This document shows, in pieces, positions 55,750-64,000 of a stretch of 64,000 nt of DNA. Under the pieces are notes generated by a model that had not been told where the DNA came from, made no database searches, and saw nothing but the letters and a program-made list of their open reading frames with translations. The translations under genes were made by a program, and so were the position numbers. Location of the stretch: the NCBI RefSeq assembly GCF_000276665.1, contig NW_004955472.1, positions 7,747,944 through 7,811,943 on the forward strand, given 5' to 3'. Positions within the stretch are counted from its first letter, which is position 1, and every line of letters starts with the position of its first letter. Source of the stretch: Chinchilla lanigera. Taxonomy: Eukaryota; Chordata; Mammalia; Rodentia; Chinchillidae.

Positions 55750-56225
55750 TCACAAGGAAAAGTGAGGTAGCAAGATTACTTCCTTTACAGTGCTTATAGC
55801 CTAGGAATTAATAAATAATTTAAATTAAACATACCAATGAATAATTAAAATACACCGCAAAGCACAGAATACTATCAGTGCACCAGCAAAGACAACTAAT
55901 CTAGTCTGCAGACTGGGAAATTTTCCCTAAGAAAGTAAAATTTATGCTGTACTTTAATGAAAGAATAGAGGTTACCCGGTGAAAATATAGACAAAGCAAA
56001 TACGAAAGAATTACAAGTATAGAAGTGTGGAAGTGAGGCTGAACACAGTAGCACAGTACAACTGAAGGAGGAGTAGGACGAAGCAGAGAGGAGGAAGTGA
56101 AAAGTGACACAAAGGTAAAGCGGACTGTGAAGCAGCTGACAAGATTCTTCTCAAAGAATCTGGACTTTCTCCTAAGGACACTGAAGAATCTTAAGCAGGA
56201 GAATAAAATGGTAAATTTACGCTTT
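55750..56225 (-). repeat. L2-like LINE remnant (antisense)
   Basis: The run from acagtgcttatagcctagga through gaggctgaacacagtagcac and gaatctggactttctcctaa follows the reversed L2 3' region (the 'caggcagagggaacagcaag' and 'ggactttggcttttactctg' layout). Highly diverged. Confidence 0.5.
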
Positions 56226-56689
56226 ACAAACTATTTCAGGTTTGGAGAATAAAAGAAAAGGACAGAGCAGTAAGACCAGTTAGAAAGCTGTCATGTAATC
56301 TGGGTGGAGCCAGGTGAAAGGTACCTGGAGTAGATGGGTGGTGATTAGGAGAGAAGCTAGGGGATGTTTCCTGGAGATGCTCACAGGCCACAGTGAACGG
56401 GTTTGGGTGATAAGGTTTCTCCGTAACAAACGCTGAGCTTTGGAGGCGCAGGTTTATTTTCCTGAGCAGTGAGAGGGCTGCAATCCTGAGTACCGAGAGC
56501 CCCAGGAAGAGAAAGTACAACAAACCTGTGCTTGCTTCGCTGTACTATTTCTTTATTCTAGTCAGCGCTTACCTTCTTGGAGAAACTGAGGAAGAAACCC
56601 ACAAGCATGGAAGGAACAACAGCCTAGTTATTCCAAAGGAGGAGCTAGGTTAGGAGCTGACCTCCAGTACTATAGGAGTAAGAGTTCAA
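56226..56689. other. IFT74 intron, no feature recognised
   Basis: Moderately GC-rich intronic sequence. The open frames on both strands lack recognisable domains or splice context. Confidence 0.5.
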
Positions 56690-56807
56690 CACCAGACATG
56701 GTGCATACTCAGAAGGCTGAGGTAGGAGGATCGTGAGCTGGAGGCCAGCCTACATAGCTAGACTTTGTCTCAAAAAACAGAAACAACACACACACACACA
56801 CACACAC
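56690..56807 (+). mobile_element. B1 SINE with (AC)n tail
   Basis: ctcagaaggctgaggtagga and ggccagcctacatagctaga, ending tctcaaaaaacagaaacaac followed by about 12 AC units (56784-56807). The 5' end is shortened. Confidence 0.8.
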
Positions 56808-57029
56808 CCCAAGCATTCAAAGAAAATGGGGGCACCAACAGAGGAGGCCAGAGGCTAACATGCCAATATTCAGTCAGTGTTCTGTATATAATCCTATGAG
56901 GTGCAATTTCCAAGATCTGGCTATAGCATGAACAATAGGCAACAGGAACACCATAAATAACAGGAAACAAGAGACAGGACAGCATCCCTAACTACCGAGG
57001 AAGCATGGAAGCACAGACCACCACTTGTG

Positions 57030-57340
57030 CATACACTGGGCTCTTAGTCACTTTCCTGGTCGTTGGGACAGAATGCGCAATATACCCACAGTAAAGGAGC
57101 AGTTTACTCTCTAGCTGGCTGGTTGCAACGCAGAAACAACCCAGGAGAGGGGCACAGCAGATGGAAGCCGCTTACGTCGCGGTGGTCGGAGGTAGAGGGA
57201 AGGGAGTGAGATACACCTTTGCAGCTCATACACCCAGTGACCCACTTCCTCCCACCAGGCCCACTTCCAACAGCGCACGTAACTCCGAACTCATCCGTGG
57301 ACTAATCGACTGATGAGTAAGCGTCCCCATGACTTCGTCA
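57030..57340 (-). mobile_element. MaLR-like LTR remnant (antisense)
   Basis: The series cttagtcactttcctggtcg, then ccacttcctcccaccaggcc, and ccatgacttcgtcacc resembles reversed MaLR-type LTRs, in which the opposite strand carries the 'ctgttatagcagccc' end. Diverged; family placement is tentative. Confidence 0.4.
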
Positions 57341-58200
57341 CCTTCTAACAGCTTCACCCTGAGCACTTGAGACATCTGCGGGACATTCTAGATCTAAACC
57401 ACAACTGCCTGGGTGGTAAGTGAATTCCAAGCATAGCAAGGTGCTGGAAAAGTCAGAGCCCTGAAGCAGGTCTTTTTTTTTTTTTTTTTTAATGGAAAAC
57501 AAAGAGAAAAAGACAGAGCTGGCAGCACACACTATCTGGTGAGTGTAAATGTCACGAGACACATGTGAAGCGTAGAAATCCTGCAGTGGCCCAGGTTAGT
57601 AAGAAAGCCATGGCGCCTTGCTCTGGCTGAGGCATTCCACCTTCAGAAGACTGGTCAGGCTTTAAGGGATTAGAAGAAAGGCCTGGACTCTAGGCTTTTT
57701 AAGATCTTAAGTATCATCTTATCTTCTGATAACCTTAAAAGAATCCCCTACACATTCTGTATCCAGTTTCTCATCTTGTTTTTAGTCCTCAAGGTATTAT
57801 AATGAGGCTTTTCCTTTCAGTGAAACTGTTCTCATTAAGATTCTGACTGCTTAATTATCAAATCCAAAGGGTAATTTTTTTATTCTGCAAGATTTAGCAT
57901 TATCGACACACACATCCTTTCAATGTTTTCTTTGTTTTTGCTTTCTTTATCAGTGGGCTAATTTTTTGGCTTTTCATACTAAGATCATTCTCTTCATGGA
58001 TTCCTCTTCGTTTAAATTTTTAGTTTTTAAAAATTGATTTCTAATGCTATCTTATATCCAGAGGAATATCACTCTTTCTTGTGATTTAAAAACTCTCAAG
58101 TTTGACCTTTTCTCTTATTTTCAAATTTGTCCATCCAATTGCTCATGTACGTTCATTCAGATGCTCGTAGGATACTGTGAAACTCATCGGTCTTTACACC
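57340..58200. other. IFT74 intron, mostly unannotated
   Basis: Contains a poly-T run near 57473-57491 and otherwise AT-rich sequence without a recognised repeat or exon. No IFT74-like peptide appears on the minus strand. Confidence 0.5.
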
Positions 58201-58440
58201 CTCAGTTCACACCCCGCTTTATTCCCTATTAATGTGAATGTCCTCAGCACCTATTTATCATCCGAGTCAGAAACCTGGGAGACTCCTTCCTGCCCCTGCA
58301 AACCCATCCTCCTGGCTGCCAACATACTGAGCTGGAAGGCATATCTGGTCAACGTCTCCAGCTGCACAGCTGGCCACCTGGATTAGATGGGACAGATCTC
58401 CCGCAAAGCTCAGCAGATTCCCAAACTTCAAAAAAAATTC
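58200..58440 (+). repeat. L2-like LINE remnant
   Basis: agtcagaaacctgggagact, catcctcctggctgccaac and gccacctggattagat resemble the L2 segment around cctaggagtcatccttgact. The short open frames here are not genes. Confidence 0.45.
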
Positions 58441-58779
58441 CTCCCATTTCACTGTTAAGAAGGAGAATGGTCAGAGCAGTAGTGAACTGGTCTGTTTTGT
58501 GATTTCTCAGTGGAGGATTAATACCTTAGCTGCCCAGATGTCAGCAGTCTTACGGTAGGGTAAAGTATATATGTAACATGCTACCAATCCATTCTTACAT
58601 ATCACAGGAGAGGGCAAGATCACAGACAGAAGGAAGTAAATCAGAGTATCACACCAGAGATGCAACCAGGCAAACAGAAGGAGGATCACAAATAAGGAGA
58701 CCAAAGAAGAAAGAAGGAACACGATGATAAAATGGGGATGATTTTGGAGATGTCCTCTAACTCTGAGCATCTGGTGATC

Positions 58780-59055
58780 ACAGATCTACATTCATTTATT
58801 TATTCTGTACTTTTAACTGAGTATTCACTATGTACTAGATATTCTCATCGATGCTGGGGGTTAAAAAAAAAAAACAGAACAAAACAGTTCTCACCCCATC
58901 CTCAAGGGCCTTAAAATCTACCTAGCAGGTTTACAAAACTATGTAAAGCAACATGAATGTTGCAACTGAGTCACAGATGAAGTGCTATGGTAACCAGACG
59001 GGTAAAAAGTGACTAGAAGGCTTTCACACGGAAGTATCACTAGTAAGGTACTTTA
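58780..59055. repeat. Ancient L2-class repeat remnant
   Basis: The stretch with ttcatttatttattct, actatgtactagatattct, then tctcaccccatcctcaaggg and an AGTCACAGATGAAGTGCTATGG-like end has the layout of the common ancient repeat with an attcattcaacaaatatttattgag start. It is heavily diverged; the family is by recollection of the motif only. Confidence 0.5.
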
Positions 59056-59059
59056 CCAG

Positions 59060-59460
59060 ACAAGGTGGGAATTATGGGAATAACATGTGTTCCTAAAAAA
59101 ATGCTTAAGATGTGTTATGTGCATGTACCAATACCCTGTGATGAGTTTATGTAATCACAATGTACCACAAACATGTACTGATAAAAATATAAAAAATTAT
59201 TATAAAATGTACAATCTAATAAGACAACTACACAAAAATGAACCATACAAATTTGGGCCTTTCCCCCATCTCATGTAGGAAAGAAGACTGTCCTCACTGT
59301 AAGGAAGTTTATGTGACATTTTAAATTCTCTAGTATCAAATGTTTTCTTCATTCAAGGTTTACAGGCTAGCACTATGTTGGCTTTCACACTCTGAGAAGC
59401 AGTTTTGATCCTAGAGAATGTCTGACTGCCATTTTCCTTCTCTCTTGATCAGTACACAAA
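59060..59460. other. IFT74 intron, no feature recognised
   Basis: AT-rich intronic sequence with no coding or repeat match that I can name. Confidence 0.5.
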
Positions 59461-59465
59461 AAGGC

Positions 59466-59566
59466 ATTGGGCCAGGGATATACCTCAGCAGCATAGTGCC
59501 TGCCTTGCAAGTGCAAGGTCCTGAGTGCGATTCCCAGCATAAAAAAATTAAAAAATAAAAAGGCAT
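59466..59566 (+). mobile_element. ID SINE
   Basis: gggccagggatatacctcag with A- and B-box halves and an A-rich tail. It is flanked by a target-site duplication like aaaaaggcat (59458 onwards and 59555 onwards). Confidence 0.85.
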
Positions 59567-60504
59567 GTACTAGTGATTCCTTGGCCTCAAGTCACCAAGA
59601 CTACTGCTTTGGAAGTGAAAAGGGCAACAGAAAATAAAATTAGAGAGATGAAGGCAAGAAAAAAACTGATAGGACTTTTGCATTCCGATCAGTTCCTTTC
59701 GAGCACATGGGGTCTCTGAAGCAAGCTAAGTCTCCCCGTCTACTGCTCCTCACGACACGCTTTCCTTCACTGTTACCATTCTTAGCATCCTACTCTGAGT
59801 TCCCATTATTCCTTGTCCTTTCTAAAGTATTACACCAAAAAACTTAGGGTTCCAACACTATCACCTACCAAAGTCTGTATAAACATATTTGTTAATCCAA
59901 CCCAGGAGTTCAGCTGTTTTCAGGGTTATATCACATTAAAGCACACTGAGCTATTATCTTAACTCCTTCTAATCTTTTAGTATGCCAGGACACTTTTTCT
60001 TCCCTAACTCCTACTTTAATTTTATTTAGTTTAGGGATTCCACTAAATTACAATCTTTTGTATTTAGTCTATCCCATTCGTTTCACATACCATTGTAAAT
60101 AAGATAAGCAAGCAATAAGTATTTCAAATACTGATGAATTCCTACGTTAAAATGACTACATATAAATTTAATGTTTTAAACTAACTTTAGGCAGCATACA
60201 ACTTAGCAGTTTATAAATTCTCTACAAAATATTTGAAATTTGGGGAGACGTTTCTTCGCAACTATGGGGACAAGGTCAGACAACTGTACTTCTACACAGG
60301 AGCCACTTCTTAAAATATGATGAAAAGTCTTTAAATATGTAACCATTAAATTATAGTTAAAAGCCCGACTGTTACTGTTGCTGCTTATCTAAAGAAAACA
60401 AAGACTATGTGGAAATTTGTCTCAATAGAATAATGTCAACAATGTCAGACAGTATAATTAGTCATCCTGGTATGTGCTAAATTAAACACAAGGTCCTCAA
60501 TTAC

Positions 60505-60690
60505 TATCCAAAGCAGTGATCGTCAGACTTTAGTACGAATCAAGAGAACTTGTGGAAACACAAATTACTGAGCTCCACCTTCAGATTTAATAGGTGTGGG
60601 GTAAGGCCCAGAAATTTGCATTTCCAACAAGTTTCACATGGTGCTGATGCTCCTGGCCTAGAGATTATTTCATGATTCTAGTGGAAATAC
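60505..60690 (+). mobile_element. MER5A-like hAT-Charlie DNA transposon fossil
   Basis: The series agcagtgatcgtcagacttt, ctgagctccacc, ggggtaaggcccagaaatttg and ccaacaagttt follows the MER5A consensus order as I recall it. The 3' terminal inverted repeat cannot be recognised; sequence after 60660 diverges. Confidence 0.75.
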
Positions 60691-60889
60691 AAAGTGTAGT
60701 TATGTATTTTCCACTCTGAAAAATAGTGATCTGTTGTTATTCATCACATGTGTAATGAGAATCGACAGAACAGCTATAGATACATGTGATTTAAACTCTC
60801 AGACAAGAGACGATAGAACATGTTGATAGTTTCTAACATATGCTTAGAAAAATACCCAGAAAAATTACTCATTTTGTTATAAGTGAATA

Positions 60890-61046
60890 ACATTAATAAT
60901 AACAGGCAATAACTAATATTTATGAGAGCTTTTCAAATTGAGTGGTATTCTGAGTCAGAAACATATAGTCACCTAATCTTCATAACAACACTAAAAGGTA
61001 GGAACTATTACTATTTGTCTTTCAAAGATGAGGAAACCAAGATTAA
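60890..61046 (-). repeat. MIR SINE (antisense)
   Basis: The end agatgaggaaaccaagatta is the familiar MIR core, and the reversed MIR 3' half is recognisable upstream (aacactaaaaggtaggaactattac). It directly abuts the start of the young L1. Confidence 0.75.
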
Positions 61047-61063
61047 AAATAAAGGGAGAGGAG

Positions 61064-61815
61064 CTGCACCTCGGACGGTTTCAGGAACTCAGGTGAGCTG
61101 CTTCCGGCCCCACACATGAGCTTGGGACCAGGCAGAAACCTGGAAAGCAGTGGGGTTGAATCCCAGACATCTTTAGGAAGGCCGGTGAGGTTCAGCAGTG
61201 CTTCCCTGACCAGTGTGCAAGGCAGGCAGAACCCCAGGCACCCTCTGGAGCCTCGGTGGCTACTGGCCACACTCATAGTGTGTCTGGGGGGACTGGGCTG
61301 AACGCCAGACACCTTTAGGAACCTCGGTGAGCCACTCTGGTGCCTCCCCCACTAGTGTGCGAGGCAGGTGGCACCCTGGACAATTTCTGGGGCCTTGGTG
61401 GTCACTGCCAGAACAACGCACACCCCTTCCGGAAGCTCAGCTAAAACCTGGACAGAGTCAGAGGCCTCGGGGAGTCTGCCCTTACTCTCCCCTTCCAGTG
61501 TGGGAAGCAGGCTCTGTCCTGGGCAATATCTGAAGCCTCGGTGAACACGACCTGCATCCCCCTCCTACTCTTATGAAAGCTGGGCTGAACCCCAGACAGT
61601 CTCAGAAACTCTGGTGAGCTTCCCCTGCCCTTCCCACACACTCCTGGGAGCCAACTGAATGCAAGAAAGGTCGGGATCATCTGAAACCCCATCTCGCCAA
61701 CACTCACCAGCAGAGGGGCTGCACTGAGCACTGTGATCTGCAGACTCTCTCCCTGCCATTCACACACAATCAGGAGAGAGAGGTTGTACTCCAGGAAGCC
61801 TCTGGATCTTCAAAA
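61064..61815 (+). repeat. L1 5' UTR with ~143-bp tandem monomers
   Basis: Related units start at 61156 (ttgaatcccagac), 61298 (ctgaacgccagac), 61441 (ctaaaacctggac) and 61585 (ctgaaccccagac), a spacing of 142, 143 and 144 bp. A shortened unit starts at 61064 (ctgcacctcggac). Each full unit carries the landmark cagtgtg..aggcagg and looks like a dimer of ~71-bp half-repeats with a (c)cagacac..tttaggaacctcggtgag-type core. The stretch is GC-rich against an AT-rich background. Rodent L1s often carry promoter monomers in the 5' UTR; promoter activity here is inference. Confidence 0.85.
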
Positions 61816-62853
61816 ATGACAAAACAAAGGAGCAAAATGCAATCCCAGACCTCCACACCACCCAAAACAAGTCCAGGAGGCATCAACACAGAGAAGCCTG
61901 GAAATCATACACCTGAAATTTCTGAAATGATAGCAACTGAAGTAAAGAAACAGCTCCATCAGGCCATAGAAGACATCAGATCAAAAATAATGTTTCAGGT
62001 GAGGAAAGAAATGACAACAATAATGAAAGAAATGTTCAGCATATCTAAAGATGACATAGACAAGAAAATAGAAGAGCATAGACAACTCATGGAAATCTTC
62101 AAGGAACAATATAGGAAAGAACTAGAAGGTATGAAACAGATGCAAACAGATATCCAGAAAATTAAAAATTCCATTGAAAGCTTGCAAAACCACCTGAATG
62201 AAGCTGAAGATAGACTTTTAGACTCTGAAGACAGCATTGCCACCAATGAACGTGAAAGAAGGGATCTCTTAAAAACAACAAGGAAGCAGAAAATAACAAT
62301 TCAACAACTGCAAGATGAGGCAAAGAAACACAATGTCAGGGTAATAGGTATTAATGAAATAGCAGGTGCCAACACAAATGACATAAAAAGACTACTTGCA
62401 GAAATAATAGCAGAAAATTTCCCAGGCATGGAAAAAGAATTGGACATCCACATAAGTGAAGCACACAGAACTCTAGTTAATCATAACCAAAATAAACCTA
62501 CATCCAGACATATAGTGATCAAGATCCCGGAAACTCCACAAAAGCTCAGAATATTAAAAGCTGTTAGAGAAAAGAAACAGATCACCTATAAAGGAAAGCC
62601 TATCAGAATCACAGCAGACTTCTCAACACAAACCATCAAGGCAAGAACAGCTTGGAGTGAAGTATTTCAAGGACTGAAAGAAAACAACTTCCAACCCAGA
62701 CTGATGTGCCCTGCAAAATTATCTTTCCAATTTAATGGAGAAATAAAACATTTTCATGATAAGATAAGAACAACTGAAGAAATTCATGAGCGCCAAGCCA
62801 ATCCTACTAAGAACAGCAACAGAAAGGAACCAACAAGAATAGCAAGCAATTAA
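61816..62853 (+). CDS. LINE-1 ORF1p (RNA-binding chaperone), intact 345 codons
   Basis: L1 ORF1 protein binds L1 RNA as a trimer and is needed for retrotransposition. The frame is intact at 345 residues (human ORF1p is 338). A Ser/Thr/Pro-rich N-terminus (1-40) is followed by a long coiled coil (about 45-172, for example KIKNSIESLQNHLNEAEDRL). The RRM runs from about 173 to 265 (NVRVIGINE, then ENFPGMEKELDI and RHIVIKI), and the C-terminal domain from about 266 to 325 (KGKPIRITADFS, then NFQPRLMCPAKLSF). The ATG at 61816 is chosen because it follows the 5' UTR monomers and gives the family's usual length. It is a transposon gene, not a host gene. Confidence 0.95.
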   Translation: MTKQRSKMQSQTSTPPKTSPGGINTEKPGNHTPEISEMIATEVKKQLHQAIEDIRSKIMFQVRKEMTTIMKEMFSISKDDIDKKIEEHRQLMEIFKEQYRKELEGMKQMQTDIQKIKNSIESLQNHLNEAEDRLLDSEDSIATNERERRDLLKTTRKQKITIQQLQDEAKKHNVRVIGINEIAGANTNDIKRLLAEIIAENFPGMEKELDIHISEAHRTLVNHNQNKPTSRHIVIKIPETPQKLRILKAVREKKQITYKGKPIRITADFSTQTIKARTAWSEVFQGLKENNFQPRLMCPAKLSFQFNGEIKHFHDKIRTTEEIHERQANPTKNSNRKEPTRIASN

Positions 62854-62889
62854 ACAGGGAAAAAGGAGGAGCCAACAGCAGGAAAATAG

Positions 62890-64000
62890 CATGACAAAGA
62901 TAATATAATTTCAGTTATAACCATCTATGTAAATGGTCTTAATGCACCAACCAAAAGAAACAGACTAGCAGAGTGGATTAGGAAACAAAGCCCAAGTATA
63001 TGCTGTATACAAGAAACACATTTAACTGAAAAGGAAATTCATAGACTGAAAATTAAAAGATGGAAAACAATACTCCACGTGACACGAACCCAGAAAAAAG
63101 TGGGTGAAGCTATTCTGTTGGCAGACAATGTGAATTTCAAACCAAGAACAATCAGAAGAGATAAAGAAGGTCACTATATTCTTGTGAGGGGGAAGCTTCA
63201 AGAGGCAGAGATAACAATCATAAACATCTATGCACCAAATATAGGAGCACCCACCTATATAAGACAAATTCTAACAGACATGAAAAATGAAATAAGTAGC
63301 AACACAATCATAACAGGGGACTTTAACACACCATTATAACAAAGAGATAGATCAACTAGACAAAACATTGGGAAAGAAATAACAGAACTTAACCAAACGT
63401 GTGAACATACAGACTTTATAGTAGACCTTTACAGAGTGTTCCACCCAACAGCAGCAGAACACACATTCCTCTCAGCTGCACATGGGACGTTCTCTAAAAT
63501 AGACCATATACTAGTACATAGAACATGTTTAAGTAAATGCAAAGGAATTGAAATTATCCCATATATACTATCAGACCATAGTGCAATGAAATTGGAAATT
63601 AATGACAAAAGAAAACACAAAAATTCATAAACAGTTGGAAATTAAATAATATCCTTCTGAACAACCAATAGGTTACAGATGAAATCACACTAGAGATTAA
63701 ACAGTATTTATAGTCAAACAAAAATGGAGATACAACCTACAGGAGCCTGTGGGATGCAATGAAAGCAGTCCTCAGAGGGAAATTTATAGCGGTGAACTCC
63801 CACCTCAGGAAAACAGAACAAGCACAAATAAACAATCTTATGCTGCACCTCAAGTTCCTAGAAAAAGAAAAGCAAGTCAAACCCAGAGCCCAAAGAAGGC
63901 AGGAAATTATAAAGTACAGAATGGAAATTAATGCAATGGAGACTAAAAAAGCAATGCAAAGAATTAATGAATCAAAGAGTTGGTTCTTTGAAAGAATAAA
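62890..64000 (+). pseudogene. LINE-1 ORF2 (endonuclease region), disrupted and cut by window end
   Basis: The open frame begins right after TAG at 62887-62889 with no in-frame ATG; a nearby ATG at 62891 is out of frame. It shows the AP-endonuclease landmarks of L1 ORF2p in order: VNGLN, CCIQETHLT (catalytic Glu), INIYAPN, GDFNTPL (catalytic Asp/Asn), KIDHILV and SDHSAMKLEI (catalytic Asp-His). A TAA at 63337-63339, directly after GDFNTPL, interrupts the frame. The same frame resumes to a second stop at 63628-63630, and homology continues in shifted frames to SWFFERI at the window edge. It cannot encode a full ORF2p as written. Confidence 0.92.

Larger units (their letters stand above)
61055..64000 (+). 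mobile_element. Young LINE-1 (5' end, ORF1, start of ORF2), cut by window end
   Basis: A LINE-1 with its own 5' UTR, in sense orientation on the plus strand and so antisense to IFT74, in whose intron it lies. It begins just after an old MIR (boundary about 61046-61064). The parts are a 5' UTR of ~143-bp monomers (about 61064-61815), intact ORF1 (61816-62853), a 36-nt inter-ORF spacer, and ORF2 from 62890 to the window edge covering the endonuclease domain and the linker before the reverse transcriptase. ORF2 is broken. Its intact ORF1 and monomeric 5' end mark it as the youngest L1 in the window. Confidence 0.95.

Noticed and set aside
55195..64000. Further upstream IFT74 exons or the nested LRRC19 gene
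   Set aside because: No matching peptide on the minus strand (IFT74) or plus strand (leucine-rich repeats); only intron and repeats are seen.

Overview
The window is mammalian nuclear DNA from a rodent. Its youngest SINEs are ID elements (tRNA-Ala-like body plus A-rich tail), with B1 monomers, some carrying the internal ~29-bp duplication, and older dimeric B1-dID elements. I see no B2 or B4. That mix points away from mouse and rat and towards a lineage such as the beaver/Castorimorpha group. The clade is my inference, not a measured result.

The only cellular gene I can support is the 3' half of IFT74, an intraflagellar transport complex B subunit, on the minus strand. Seven coding exons were placed by translation and splice sites: 55194-55141, 53525-53428, 47439-47313, 37994-37831, 37258-37133, 33614-33554 and 32887-32769. 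They give 248 residues plus a stop, the same length as the matching part of human IFT74 as I recall it. Exons for the N-terminal half must lie beyond 64000. In human and mouse the next gene downstream of IFT74 is TEK, some 40-50 kb away, so 1-32768 is probably the intergenic interval leading to it. I found no TEK exon here.

Most of the rest is repeats. At the right edge (about 61055-64000, plus strand) lies a comparatively young LINE-1. It has a 5' UTR of ~143-bp tandem monomers, an intact 345-codon ORF1 and the start of an ORF2 broken by a stop in the endonuclease domain. Older L1 fragments lie at 1.2, 4.4-6.6, 7.0-9.5, 12.4-14.0, 15.2-15.8, 17.7-21.2, 30.3-31.6, 35.3, 36.5, 41.0-44.5, 46.5, 47.7-51.5 kb, several nested or in opposite orientations. 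Other fossils are solo LTRs at 7.26-7.69 kb and 49.30-49.64 kb, MaLR-like LTRs, a Tigger-like DNA transposon at 38.5-39.0 kb, MER5A at 60.5 kb, a possible transposase remnant at 6.6-6.9 kb, and many MIR and L2 pieces. A 100-N assembly gap sits inside an ID element at 26382-26481.

I found no new biological system. The most notable observations are: a probable in-frame 6-base donor shift in the penultimate IFT74 exon; the monomeric L1 5' UTR; a 34-bp tailless ID insertion with a perfect 17-bp target duplication; and a duplicated LTR/L1 junction 783 bp apart.
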